Shown: positions 22,549 through 33,704 of the stretch, one piece after another
Layout of the letters: each line of letters starts with the position of its first letter
Numbering within the stretch: the first letter of the stretch is position 1
From: Acanthococcus lagerstroemiae
Lineage: Eukaryota > Arthropoda > Insecta > Hemiptera > Eriococcidae
Assembly: GCA_031841125.1 (NCBI GenBank)
Contig: CM063109.1
Span: forward strand, 29,826,038-29,890,037
DNA: 64,000 nt
Direction: 5' to 3'
Notes under the pieces: generated by a model
Databases searched by the model: none
What the model was told of the DNA's origin: nothing
The model's input: the letters and a program-made list of their open reading frames with translations, nothing else
Translations under genes and position numbers: made by a program

Positions 22549-23890
22549 TGTCCATTTTCTGGAAAACCTGGAAAAGTCAGGGAATTTTGTCCGTCTGGAA
22601 AAGTCAGGGAATTCCGGAACTTTCAGTATTTTTCACCTAAAAGTCAGGGAATTTTGTAAAAAAAAAAATCGATTGCGAAATTCTGTAGTATTTCAAACAG
22701 ATTTTACCCTATTTCTTATAAAAAAAATGTTCTTCACAGGAGAAGGACGTGGGTAATACAACCACCTCTCCTATCGCAGCAATACAGAGTAGAGTGTGTT
22801 GGTGTTCATGGTGTTTGTTTCGCGTCTACATCTTTCTATGAAGGCTGCTATACACTTTTAACGTATTTCGACTTTTCATGAACTATTCCACAAAAAAAAA
22901 AAAAAAAAAGACGAAACGCGAACCAATCCTTATACACTTCTCCCAATATTAGCTGTTTCGTGTCTCGTGTATTCATCTCATCCTGTTCGCGAAAATCTGA
23001 AAATCGGTGAGAAAAGACGCGAAAATGAAAAAATATTCAGTCTAGCTCCCTTCCCAAGTGTAAATAATTTTGTTGAGAAAGTCGTAAAGAAACGAAAATT
23101 TGAAAACAAATGAATTCACCTTCTGGGACATCCTGCCATCGAGTTTTTCTTCGGTTCCTCTCTCCTTCGCAAATGTAGATAAGGGTGAATGAAAGGTTAT
23201 TCCGAAATTTTGAGGAAATAGTAATTAATCCACAAAATTTGAAAAAAATCTAAAAACCGCATAATAGTTATTACAGCGTTACAAAAGAGTCCATTGTTTT
23301 CAAATATATGACCTTATATTGTATCTGTCGATACTTTTAAATTGAAGCCTCATCCGCCTCCCCTGGTGCCTTAATTTTCCAGAACCTAACCACCTTTTTA
23401 CTTTCATAGCATTTGTCGTTAGATATGCTGCAGCTTTTTCATCTGGGTTCCAGAATATTTTCCCTCCCCCTAAACCATTCAGGCTTCACGAGGGAGAGGC
23501 TAATTCCGGTTACTGTAGTTTTCTTCAAGTTCCAAATTCTTTACTAGATTCTAAAGTCAATTTTTTGGGAAGTATAGCCATCCAAGCTGCGAGTCGCTGA
23601 TTTCGAATATCGCCTCAGATTTTTATCCGATCCCTTCCGAAGGGCTCCACGAAAATTGATCGCGCGACATTGACCGCGCGAAATAGATATCACAGAAAAT
23701 TGGTACTACTGAAAATTGATCGCACTAGAAGAGAAAATTCATAGTTTGTGCCAAGACTCCAAAAAATGCTATCATTCGGTTGTCATCGTGACAGTCGGAA
23801 TCTTACAAAATGAAGTCATCGCCTTGCAGGGTCGTCATATCCTTAGCTTGAAGGCAGATACCTTTTCGTGACTTCAGAAGAGGGGGTGAG
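22549..23890. other. Unassigned AT-rich sequence with a possible transposon left end
   Basis: CAGGGTGTCCATTTTCTGG at 22549, followed by repeats of GAAAAGTCAGGGAATT, looks like the end of a hAT-type MITE. The only candidate partner, GGGACATCCTG near 23136, lacks a matching TSD. Confidence 0.3.
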
Positions 23891-24019
23891 CACTACTCTT
23901 CACTTGCGCGTTCTGAATGTTGCGTTTCAGATGACATACCTTCTACATTGCGGTTCTTACCAGAATTATTTATTTCATTCAGAGAATATGATATTATGTT
24001 TTTTTTTTTAAATTCGTCC

Positions 24020-24688
24020 GGGACCCTATTTGTAGCTTCACCATTTACTTTCCTGTGGGACCAGGTTTGCGCTCCATATTTGAGAGCTGGTACCGTTGAG
24101 CTATTTAGTATTTCCATTGTTGAAATTCCGGCAAAAAATAGATTTTCATGCCCAGAAGATGTTCCACCCCTTTTTAATACGCCTCATAATTTCTTTGTTA
24201 TCTTTTTCTTCAAAACTAAAAATCTGCCTCACAGATATTCGATTTCTGTTACCTCTTCTATCTCTTGCCCATCGATTATCAGATTTTTCCTTTCCCCTCT
24301 TCCAATTATTTTTGATTCGCTACCATTCAGCTTGAGGCCAGCTTTTTTGCATTCCCTCAATAGCTCTTCTGCCATTTTCTTCAACTCTTTACTATTTTCT
24401 GCAAATAAGATAATATCGTTTGCGTACCTTAAATTACTTAGAAATTCTCCACTTATTTTTAGTCCTCTTCTTTTCCCCTTCAGATTACGAAATACTTCTC
24501 CCAGAATGCAGTTGAAGAGGTTTAGCGACAAGGTACCCCTCGTCGAATCCTGCCCCTCCCAATTTTGAATTCCCTCCCTTTGCTTTTAAGGCTGGCTCTT
24601 GCACTCGAATTTGCATAGCAATTCTGTATGACTTTAATAATAAACCCACTTTCAATTCCCTTATTTTCCAGTGCTTTTAACAACAGTA
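24020..24688 (-). pseudogene. LINE reverse-transcriptase fragment (same family as the 9.4-13 kb LINE)
   Basis: Minus strand from 24688 reads ALENKGIESGFIIKVIQNCY, RGRIRRGVP, NLFNCILGEVFRNL, then LRYANDIILFAENSKELKKM. The catalytic motif is altered from YADD to YAND. The fragment ends near KYGAQTWSHRKV at about 24040. It has a frameshift at about 24531. It supplies the stretch missing from the copy at 9.9 kb. It abuts the Tigger-type element exactly at 24688, with no LINE sequence on the far side. Confidence 0.75.
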
Positions 24689-25397
24689 CAGTCGATTCCG
24701 CTTAATTGGGACACATTGGGCGGAGCCATTTTGTCCCAATTAAACGGCTGTCCCAATAAACCGAAATTATCAAATTTGTTGTGTATAAATAGGATATGTG
24801 TATAATATACATTAATACAGATCGTGTAATGGATATGATGACATCGCTGCAAAAAACGATCTAATTTGCTTTGATGCAAATTTTTGAAGGTCTGACGCCG
24901 GATAAAATCAGCACAAATATCAAGTTCTGCTGCTGGACTTTCTTCATTGCCCTCCTGTATAAAATAAAGTCTTAACAGTTCCACACATTTAAACTTTTCT
25001 AATTCGCGCACTGGAGTGTCAGGTGGTCTCTCCTTGATTTTATTCAAAATTTCAATTTTCTGTTGACGAGTTAAATCGTTACGTTTTTGCGACATTTTGC
25101 TATGAAATCACTTGATATACTGACAAATAGAACATATGCACACATACCATTTGATAAAATCAAAATAACCTGACAAGTCTATGCATGCATGTGCATTAAA
25201 GTAGTCTTATCGCTTCAGATTTTTGTTTCCTTTTTGTATTTTCAGGCAATAATAATGTCCCTAATAAGCGGAACCTTGTCCCAATTAAGAGAATGAAAAA
25301 TACATTAGATGGGTACATTTGATTTTGTTTTTTGGCTTTTGTCCCGAATAAACGGCTGTCCCAATTAAACGGCGTCATAATTAAGCGGAATCGACTG
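24689..25397 (-). mobile_element. Tigger/pogo-type deletion derivative with TA TSD
   Basis: Terminal inverted repeats (TIRs) CAGTCGATTCCGCTTAATT at the left and AATTAAGCGGAATCGACTG at the right are perfect over the outer bases. TA flanks both sides (24687-24688 and 25398-25399). Further GTCCCAATTAA motifs sit inside each end. The element is 709 bp, far shorter than an autonomous Tigger. Confidence 0.9.
24745..25095 (-). pseudogene. Internally deleted Tigger transposase (HTH N-terminus fused to C-terminal tail)
   Basis: Starts MSQKRNDLTRQQKIEILNKI, a CENP-B/pogo-type helix-turn-helix that binds the TIRs. After VRELEKFKC it jumps to ELLRLYFIQEGNEESPAAEL and FIRRQTFKNLHQSKLDRFLQ, which resembles the very C-terminus of these transposases. 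The DDE catalytic core, normally some 300 residues, is missing. The frame stays open across the deletion, so it could encode a short DNA-binding peptide, but there is no evidence of expression. Confidence 0.75.
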
Positions 25398-25789
25398 TAT
25401 TTCATTCGGTTGGAAAACTGGTGGCCACCATTTTAAGTCACGTTATCAAACCTGTTCCAAAATACGTCTCTAAAATTAAAATTGAAGAATTATTTTTTCG
25501 AAAATTTTGAAGAAGAAAGCCAGGTTTCTAGTTTTTTTTTTTTTGTTTTTTTTTAAATTTATTCCTTAATCTGCTGTTAACAACAATTCCTCCTCCCCCG
25601 GTACTTTTACATAGTTTCTCGTCCCGAGAAAGTCGGGAGTTCTTACATTAATTATACAATTATACATAGGGTAACACTAATAACAATGGAGTGAATATAA
25701 TGAATAGAGTGTAGTAAATGATCAGTGTTTATTATCGGTACCTATTTCTAGTTACATGTTATGTAGATGTAGATGGACATACCCAGGTT

Positions 25790-26410
25790 TCCCTTATTCA
25801 ATTTCGCCCTTAGTTTCCAGAATTTCTTTAACGTATTTTCGTGCTTTATGGTGCCCGTTCCCTTCTTGTAGGCATTTTCCCAAGTCATTTTCTGTAATGC
25901 TATATTTCTCCCTTATTTTCTTAAGTTTTTTGCATTCTTTCAAGGTGTGGTCTGGACTGTCTTCTCCCTCGTTGCATTCCCTACAAGTACTGTTTTCTGT
26001 AATTTTATAGGTACGTTGCGAATTTTCCATGTCCCGTTAAGTATTGTGTCATAAAGTAATCAGTTTTTAAGTTCTTGTTTTTTAGTCTTGTTTCTATGCT
26101 TGGTACCAGACTTGCCGTTCTTCTTCCTTTATTTTCGTTATTATATTGTTCTTGCCACATCTGTATTGTTTCTTCTCTCGCCCTTTTTATGCTTTCTTTA
26201 GTCTGGTTTAGCGTTATTTTTCCCAGTCTATTTTTCCTTTTTATGTTTTTGATTTCATTTGTTAGTCTCAGTTGTAAATCTATTGGTGGTTTTCCTGCTA
26301 TCACGTAAGTGGCGGAGTGAGAAACTGTTCTATATGCTGAGATGACTCCTATCAGTATTATTCTTTGCAGGGATTTCAGTTTTTTTATTAGTTGGAAGTA
26401 AAAATCTTCT
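25790..26410 (-). pseudogene. R1-type LINE C-terminal fragment
   Basis: Minus strand reads RIILIGVISAYRTVSHSATY and VIAGKPPIDLQLR. After a variable region come TDYFMTQYLTGHGKF and a CRECNEGEDSPDHTLKEC zinc-finger-like segment. This is the post-RT region of R1-like elements (AYRT.S..A..V.AG..P, then a CCHC domain). There is a frameshift near 26020. The 3' side (25556-25790) is AT-rich and likely UTR. The endonuclease and RT are absent. Confidence 0.8.
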
Positions 26411-26989
26411 CAGTGTTTTCAGTAATATAGCAGAAAATTCGTGGCTCCTTCCATGTTTTTCTCCGTAAGGTTTGAAATAAAATGTTGCAAAATAAAGGGG
26501 TATGTTGAACCAAGGTGTCTAACACCTCCTGCATCTCCTGCATCTCCTGCAAAACTCCTGCATTTGCTCAAATGCTCCTGCATTTCACAAAATCTCCTGC
26601 AAACCTCCTGCATTTCACTCAAACCTCCTGCAAAAATCTTACTTTACTGCACCATGAAACATGTATTACAAACTTGCAATTTTCACAGAGAAATGAAAAA
26701 AAAGTGAATTAAAATTTTTCTTTTCTCATGAAAAAAATGGTTGTTTGCACCACCAGTTGTTTGTATAAACTGATCAATCCGCAATGTGCCATTACTAGCG
26801 CTAGCATTAACATGTTTTTGAACTAGGTGGCAGGTATGTTGCGCTGCCTAACGCGTATCGTTTGTAGGAGTGCTGATACGTTGACTGGTACTGGTGCAAA
26901 TATTGCGTCTATGTCAATTCTGTATCTAACGTAAGTGGAAAAATTGACGCACTTTTTAGCAAATGAGTTTAAAAAAAGATAAGATTGCC

Positions 26990-27870
26990 TACTGTATTAC
27001 ATATGGTCTTGGGCCTTACTTCAGACAGATCTTACTAGACGAAGTTCAAAACGCAGACACTATCTCAATAAAGTTTGCCAAAGCGCCCAAATGGATATGA
27101 TCGTACATTATTGGGATTCTAGTAAACAGGAGGTATCAACTCGTTATTTAGCTTCCATTTTCCCAGAACGATGTACTTCTGATGGACTGTTCAAAGCAAT
27201 TACAAATGCATTAAAAGATTTGAAGTTGAATTTATCTAACGTTTTGCAAGTGGCGATGGATGGCCCCAACGTTAATTTGAAATTATTACATTCAGATCTG
27301 TTGAAATACATGGAAGAGAATGGTATGAACAAAATGTTGAATTTGGGTACCTGTACCTTGCATATCGTCCATAACGAGTATAAAACTGCTCACGATAGCA
27401 GCAACTGGAATATTCATCGGTTGTTACGAAGTCTGTATTACCTCTTCAAAGACTTCTCTACTAGACGCGCGGATTTTAAATATTATTCCAAATCTTCGTT
27501 ATTTACATTAAAATTTTTCTCTGTTCGATGGCTGGAAAATGGAAAGGTATTACAGAGAGCATTGAATATACTACCTCATGTCAAGAAGTATGTTGAGGGC
27601 GTCAAAAATAAACCTCCTAAAACACACAATTACACTTATGTGACTGAAGCTTTGAAAAAGGAGTTTTTGGAAGCAAAATTACATTTTATGTCTTCAGTGT
27701 GTGATGACTTGTACCATTTTTTGATATAATACCAGAGCGATGAGCCAATTGATACCCTTTCTTTATGAAGATCTTAGAACTGTTCTTCGAAACATCGGTA
27801 CCAGATTTCTCTCCAAAGTCACATATAGTTTTGAAGATACAGTAAAAGTCGCTTATTATAATGACGTTGG
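26990..27870 (+). pseudogene. hAT-like transposase fragment (MDGPNVN type)
   Basis: Begins within ITYGLGPYFRQILLDEVQNA, then loses frame near 27090. It continues as QMDMIVHYWDSSKQEVSTRY, LQVAMDGPNVNLKLL, NLGTCTLHIVHNEYKTAH and FSVRWLENGKVLQRAL. After a stop at 27727-27729 it resumes with PLIPFLYEDLRTVLRNIGTR. The set of motifs (RYL.S.F, DGPNVN, G.C.LH.VH, RW.EN) is the RNase H-like core of a repetitive animal transposase group I place in or near hAT. The C-terminal dimerisation domain is not found. Confidence 0.7.
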
Positions 27871-27957
27871 GCAAAGAGGATTTTATGACATAAAGCGGCG
27901 TATTCCACAAAACGACAGGAAAAATTCTGAACATGATTTTATGATGTCAAAAATTCT

Positions 27958-28320
27958 TATATCTGATTTTCCCATTTTTTTTGCTAACTCCTCGGCTTTT
28001 TCGCGCATTAAAGGACCATTAACCCGCCCATCAGCTTCACGAACATGATTGAACCACTGTAACAAAGCCTCTTCGACATCACCATCTTTTCCTGTTCTTT
28101 TTCTTTTTCGGCTGCTGTTTTCATTCTTGGCAATTGCTTCCTGGATGCTATCTCGTTTCTTCAGCAACTTCGACAAAAAGGGTTGTGAAATACGGAGCTT
28201 GATGGCCGCTTCACTCTGCGTCACTGTTTTAGGCAATGCATCATATTCGCGTAAAATTTCAGCTTTCTCGGCGACACTAAGATCACGACGACATTTATTG
28301 CTTGTAGATTTAGTCGACAT
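27958..28320 (-). pseudogene. Tigger-type transposase N-terminus (CENP-B HTH domains), truncated
   Basis: I choose the ATG at 28320 (MSTKSTSNKCRRDLSVAEKA). Two DNA-binding parts follow. The first is a CENP-B N-terminal HTH with TQSEAAIKLRISQPFLSKLL. The second is a CENP-B-type domain with EEALLQWFNHVREADGRVNG and EKAEELAKKMGKSD. Homology stops there, before the DDE domain. It lies antisense inside the hAT-like element, so it inserted there or was captured. Confidence 0.75.
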
Positions 28321-28695
28321 AGTTACACGGTTGCTCACAGTTTTGTAACAAGACACAGACTGACCAGCGAGAAGCAAAGAAATGATAACATGTGAAAGAA
28401 AAAGTGCCAAGTAACTCATCTTGATGAATGTCGCGCTTTTCTTAAAGCATTGTACGATAAACTTTTGAGGAAGTCTGCAAAATTATTTTCATTTGTACTT
28501 CATTAATTTTATTCTCAAAATTTAAAAAGTATCATTTTTTTAGTCCTTTTCAATTTTGAAACCATTTTAATACAGATTTTTTTTTTTTTTTGGGGGGGGG
28601 GGGTGTTTCTAGTTGTTTGAACTGCTGAAAAACCTCCTGCAAAATCTCCTGCAAAACTCCTGCATTTCGCTTTCCAAAATTTGTTAGACACCCTG

Positions 28696-29927
28696 TGAAC
28701 CCTTATTTACGGCATTTTCGGGACACTCACAGAAGAATTGATAGAAAACTGCGAGTGAAATTCAATGAGGAACAATTTTGGTTAGAAACATTTTTTCTTA
28801 TAGTTGTTGGTTTCCCGAAATTCGTGGTTAAAATTGATTTTCGAGGGACTTTCAACCACTGGGGAAGCTTGGGAGCTCCCTGATTTTTTGATGCTTTTAG
28901 TACGATGTAGTACTATTATCTAACGCTATGTGTACCACAGTTCAGCTTTCTGCTGTTTTATCCTCTTGTGTGATTGCACTGGTCTAACCATCTACAAGCC
29001 GTTTTCAAAATCACTGCGGCTGCTGTACCAATACCCACGAGTGTATTTGTGTACCTACCTGCGGTATCGTTGACACGCGTCGTGTTGATTAATAACTCGC
29101 CTTAAAGCTTTTTTATCCACAAATAATCAAGTTTACAGAAGCCCGTTGGTAATAAATTAAGAAGTAACAGGCTCTCAAAGGTTGTATAAGGTTACGCGTC
29201 GAACAAACGCTAATATTGTACTACATAATTCCTCGAAAAGGTGAACACCACCGTCGCGGCCGTATTGCCGGATGGCAAATAAGACAAATAAAACATTGTT
29301 GGCAAATGAAGTTTATGGCTTTTGTCGAACCGCATATAGCTGATGTATAAACGAGATAAAGTTTAACGCCTCCTATCGTACACGGGTAACACAGTGTTAA
29401 CCTAGGCCGTACCAAGTTCACTGTCTATATGGAAATGCGAAGAGGATGCTTCGGTGTGGCATTTCGACAAATAGGCCTACATGCCTGCGCCTGCAGCCTG
29501 TACGTGTACCAATATACCCGAGACATTTGTATGCAGTGCTGGCGTTTGCCGTACGTGTACCAACTGTGCCAGTTGAAACCATTTTGGCTGTATGGAAATG
29601 AGGACCGAAGGCAAATCAAAATTAACTATGTATATTCCGTGGAGTTCAGGCTGCGAAAATAAAGTTGGACGAACATTTGCTGAGAAGTAGTTCAGTTGGT
29701 TAGTGGATCGTATCGATTAATGCCCTGGAAGTCTTAGCGAACCCCAGTGAAGGAGCCAAATACGCTACACGGGACAGCGGCTGATCAGGAAACAATTCTG
29801 GTTGGGGCAATTCATAAAATGTACCAAAACTGAATCGTCTTCACTTCTAACCGTCATGCTTCTGAGTATGTGGATCATTTTTAAGCGAACGAAGTGTAAC
29901 CTTATAAATCGTCGCTATGTAAGACGA
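28696..29927. other. Unassigned sequence
   Basis: No recognised gene or element. Short frames (29221-29421 minus, 29429-29662 plus) have no known motif. ACGTGTACCAA appears twice near 29501 and 29555. Confidence 0.3.
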
Positions 29928-30330
29928 CCTCAAAATCAGAAACCGATAAGTCCAAAAACATAATTTTTTAGGAGACGAAAGAAACTGTGCCAACAGCACG
30001 CTCTATGAGTTACAGTGCTTATTTTCTAGGTTGAACCTTCCTCTACCAGATGTGAACTTGTAAACATAGTCGCGTCAATCACAATCATAATAAGAGCGTA
30101 GGAAAAAGAAGAAGGAAGAACAACGAGGGACTTATCAGTTTTTGCTACGTTTTGCTAACTCTTGTTTTTGCAAAATCTGAAAACACTAAATCACTTCGAT
30201 GCTTAGAACATAAGAAGGAATAGATATAGAGCAATGCGGTTTGCGGCATTCGATCCCTAGCGCTTTCTACCAGAATGCACTAAAAACGCATTTTCGACTA
30301 AAGTGGTCTTATCGGTTTCTGATTTTGAGG
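29928..30330. mobile_element. Foldback/MITE-like element bounded by 23-bp perfect inverted repeats
   Basis: CCTCAAAATCAGAAACCG (start 29928) is repeated in inverted orientation ending at 30330. The match is perfect over 23 bp. A weaker related motif (CTTATCAGTTTTTG) occurs near 30130. The interior has no coding potential. The right repeat abuts repeat D. Confidence 0.55.
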
Positions 30331-30344
30331 TTGTTTGATTCGAG

Positions 30345-30720
30345 CTATGCCCGACGATAGTGAGAGTTGGAACTGAGTTCTTCTTCAGGTGTCGTACCCG
30401 ATGTCGAACGTTGGGGATCGTGCGACTTTCCTGGACAGGGGTAGTCGGGGTAGTTTGCCGTTACTTTCCCGATGGTTTGTTGCGTTAGAGTTTTCCTTTT
30501 CTGTGCCGAAGAGTGTGCAGCCGCAGTTCGCGTACTAGTCACATGTTTCACGACATTTCGTAAGCTGTTCACGACGTGCACAAGCACAGTACCAATTTTC
30601 TGATCTGGTGGTAACTTGTCGTGCGGTTGGAATGCCTTGTTCGTTCAAACTGGCGGGGGTTACAGGACTCGCTGTTTCCACCTCTACTGGTACAGTAGTC
30701 GCTGTGTTCGCAAGGATGCT
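30345..30720 (-). repeat. Dispersed repeat 'D', copy 2
   Basis: Reverse complement of the sequence at 15571-15960. The longest open frame (30587-30345) ends with a serine-rich stretch GTTPEEELSSNSHYRRA. It is not recognised as any known protein. Confidence 0.65.
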
Positions 30721-31099
30721 AGTGAGGGTCAGGGGTGGATGGGTGAATTGAAACTAAGCGGGAAATAATGTAAGAGCGGCCCTCTACAAATTTTTAAGCG
30801 GCCCAAAATTTTTTTTGCTCCACCCCATTTTATTTACACATAGTCTTTCAGGGTTCAAAAAAGCAAATGGTCACGTGGATACTCATTTTACAGTTTTCCC
30901 CCTTCTTTTATCTTTCCAATTAAGAAATTGTTTTACCTCTCTGCGAAATGAAAAGAAGAAAATCAGTATGTTTATTAATAACAGAAATACCAAATACATA
31001 ATATTATTTTAATAATTAAGGTCTATTAAAAATAAAAGATCATTTACCCAATGTTATAGGTTAGCCTAAAAAACTTGTTTATCAAATTAATTAATTTAA

Positions 31100-31226
31100 C
31101 AATTTCCGAATACTTGAGGATTTATTCGTGAGCGCGTAAAGATCGTCCTCACTCTTTATTTCTGAGAGGATTTCTTTCTCGATATTCATAATCATAAGTG
31201 CATCCAAGTGATCATCTGTAAGTACC
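31100..31226 (-). pseudogene. hAT transposase C-terminal region, downstream part
   Basis: Resumes after the F2 insertion with VLTDDHLDALMIMNIEKEIL, then SEIKSEDDLYALTNKSSSIR and a stop. The order continues the dimerisation domain interrupted at 32496, which proves that F2 inserted into a transposase gene. Confidence 0.8.
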
Positions 31227-32495
31227 CAAGGGTAAAACTATAAGGGGTGAGCGGTTGACACCCCCCCCCCCAAAAAAAAAAGTAATAATAATAATAAAAT
31301 AAATAAATAAATAAAGATTTGGCAGTCGGTAAATTTTGAAACTGTTCATTTGAAATTTTCATTTTTCATGAATGTTTATTTGTTTTTTTGTTTTTCAATT
31401 AAAAAATATTTCGATGAAAAATCGGTAAATTTTTAATTTTTAAAAAATTTTGGTCGAATTTTTAGTTTTCAAAGAATATTTGTCGGCAAATTTTTCTTCT
31501 CCACCTCCCCAAACTGAAAGTCAAATTTCGTTTCTGAAAATGGAGTGTTCTGGACTCCTGTCAGAGACTAGTCAGTCAAAAGCCGAAGGTTTCAAGCTGA
31601 GTATCGAAAGTTATCTGAAAGGTTGAAACAAATTAGAAATGTGGAAGACACTTTGAAAATCTGAGAGTCGGTAGCGACCGTTGAATTTCGAATTTCAATA
31701 ACTATTCTGTTTTTACTAGATTCTCTGTTTGATCCAGAGCCTGAAATTTGAGAAAGTTGAACATTTTATTAAAATCTTGAAGTTGAAAGCAAAAGACTTT
31801 TTTTCCAGTGCCACAAGCTGAATCCGATAGCAAATGTTCTATTGTTTAATTTACGGGCTTGGTCTTGGTGAATATAGGAGGGAAATCTGGAACAAAAGTC
31901 AAAACTCCATGTGTGTTTTCCATAATAATGAAAGGGAGCTTGAGGCACGGATTCCCCTAAACCGATTGACCTGAAACTTAGTAGTTTTTTTTTTTAATGT
32001 TTATTTTTTGATTTTATTGGAACCAGTTTAGGAGACGATTCAGAGAAAATTCATAAAAAAAGATCAAGTGTAAATAACGGCTACCTTGATGTGTAAAGAA
32101 AGTTGTGTGTTCCTTTCAACTAGTCCCAACATCCTGTCAGCTTACCCTCCCAGACTAGGGTATGCTCATGTGAGTGCTCGTGGAATAAGGTTTCAATATG
32201 CATTTGCAGGGACGAAACTTTGGGGAGGGGGAGGGGGTGAAACATCCCTAATAATTTGATAGTCGGCAGATTTTGAAACTGTTCATTTGAATTTTTCATT
32301 TACCAATAACTTCTTTTCTTTTTTATTTTTTTTTTCAATTAAAAAATATTTTGATTGAAAAATCGGTAAATTTTCAAATTAGAAAAAAAATTTCGTCGGC
32401 GAATTTTTACTTTTCAAAAAATATTTGTCGGCAAATTTTCCTTCTCCCCTCCCCCCCCCCCAACAAAAAAAACTGAATGTCAAGTTTCGCCTCTG
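31227..32495. mobile_element. Non-autonomous hAT-type element, family F2, copy 1 (1.27 kb)
   Basis: Left end CAAGGGTAAAACTATAAGG; right end on the other strand CAGAGGCGAAACTTGAC. Flanked by TAAGTACC (31219-31226) and TACGTACC (32496-32503), 7 of 8 matching. The body matches the reverse complement of 60316-61500. An internal terminus-like CAGGGACGAAACTTTGG lies at 32213. Confidence 0.8.
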
Positions 32496-33263
32496 TACGT
32501 ACCGACCGTAATCTATTCTTTATATGTTTCAAAATAGAAAAGGATCGTTCACAAGATACTTGTACAAAGGAAATAGTCAATAAAAATTTATAAGCTATGT
32601 TTAGGTTGGATATGTAAGTTTATAAAAATTGTACTTTTTTATGGCTAGAAAACACCAGGCAGGACACTTTTTACAAAGTTTTTTGCAACTGCTGGGTTGG
32701 GATTCAGCATCATCACTGTTACTACCGTTATTTTCTTCTTCATCGTCTAATAGGCCTAGTTGATCAAAATACATTTGATATCGGCAAATACAGCTTTGTG
32801 ACTCTGAAATTTGTCCTTTATAGTCGATAAAATAGTGTCTTTTATTCACCCGCGGACTGGCAAGGGAATTGTAAAGGGGGAATACTGGTTGAGGCCCTTC
32901 ACTTTCATTTTTTCCCCATTCCTGGAACAACTCATATTTTGGGTGGGCCCGCAGTCCAAGGAGACCGGCCGGGGATTCCCCCATTCCCCCAACCAGTCCG
33001 CGGTTGCTTATGCGAAATTTGTCGTTTTCATTTGTTATTGGATTATCATCACCCTCGTAGTTAAACATTTTCTTCTTCATTCGTCGGCGTATTTTTGGAA
33101 GCTCGTCTTCTATTTCAAAATCAACCTCAGGCTCAGCTTTTTCCAGTTCTTCATTTATCTTGGAAACACATAACTTTGTTGAATGTAAAATAACTTCAGA
33201 GTCGGTTAATCCCTTTGCTAAATCTCTGATTATATCTTCAACTATGTTATAAGCTTTCAACAA
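32496..33263 (-). pseudogene. hAT transposase C-terminal region, upstream part
   Basis: Reads AYNIVEDIIRDLAKGLTDSE, LPKIRRRMKKKMFNYEGDDN and ENDKFRI, then a divergent insert. It continues with SCKKLCKKCPAWCF. In a second frame comes AYKFLLTISFVQVSCERSFS, then ILKHIKNRLRSV at the F2 junction (32496). CERSFS plus KNRLRS is the classical start of the hAT C-terminal dimerisation domain, and the whole resembles ZMYM1-like insect transposases. Frameshifts lie near 32600. There is no catalytic core here. Confidence 0.8.
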
Positions 33264-33477
33264 AGAGGAATTGTCTTTTAAAAATGCGAAGAAAAATTTA
33301 AGCCGTGAGGATTATTTTGAAATTTAAAAAACTGTCCAAAACGATTTTGCTTTTCCTCGGGCTACCGCACAATACTTCGCAGGCGTTCTAGTTATCTCAT
33401 TTAAGGATAGCAAAAGTTCAAGCAACAATCCAGAGTCGGTTACTTTAGTCTATAGTCTAATACTTTTTACTTAGGAA

Positions 33478-33704
33478 ATATTTTTTCTAGCGAGGGCCAA
33501 GGGCTGCGGTAGTCAAGCTATCCAATTGTGCAATTGAACCGGCCCAGGGGGAAGTTTCTCCTTTTCCCCCCGGGGGCGTACCCGTCCCCTGGTGACGGTA
33601 TTCGGATATTACTAGTTTTCCGACGTTGGTGGGACTCGAACCCGAGACGCAAGGACTGCGAAACGCACACATTATCACTTGGCCACACAGCGACCTTAAC
33701 TGAG
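33478..33704 (-). mobile_element. tRNA-derived SINE, family 1, full copy
   Basis: Minus strand reads GCTGTGTGGCCAAGTGATAA (A box) and CTCGGGTTCGAGTCCC (B box, 33631-33646). The body then includes CGGTTCAATTGCACAATTGG. Flanking ACTTAGGAA and AGTTAGGAA (33469-33477 and 33703-33711) form a probable 9-bp TSD with one mismatch. Confidence 0.8.

Larger units (their letters stand above)
26511..28695 (+). mobile_element. hAT-like transposon remnant with CTCCTGCA subterminal repeats
   Basis: Left terminus CAAGGTGTCTAACA and right terminus TGTTAGACACCCTG are inverted repeats. Flanks TGTTGAAC and TGAACCC share part of a decayed TSD. Inside the left end, CTCCTGCA recurs about eight times (26526-26634). 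Three more copies lie at 28632-28668, just inside the right end and in the same orientation. These are probably transposase-binding repeats. It carries a transposase pseudogene and a Tigger fragment. Confidence 0.75.
30729..33430 (-). mobile_element. Autonomous-type hAT remnant (ZMYM1-like transposase), 3' end at left
   Basis: The left boundary CAGGGGTGGATGGG at 30729 is a typical hAT terminus, followed by GCGGCCC repeats. The minus-strand coding remnant ends near 31100. A 5' terminus was not found, so the element is truncated on the right. It is split by the F2 element at 31227-32495. Confidence 0.6.

Noticed and set aside
22549..23136. MITE between CAGGGTGTCC and GGACATCCTG
   Set aside because: Only the outer bases match, and the flanking 8-mers (AGCTAAAA, CCATCGAG) differ. 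The left end alone may be real.
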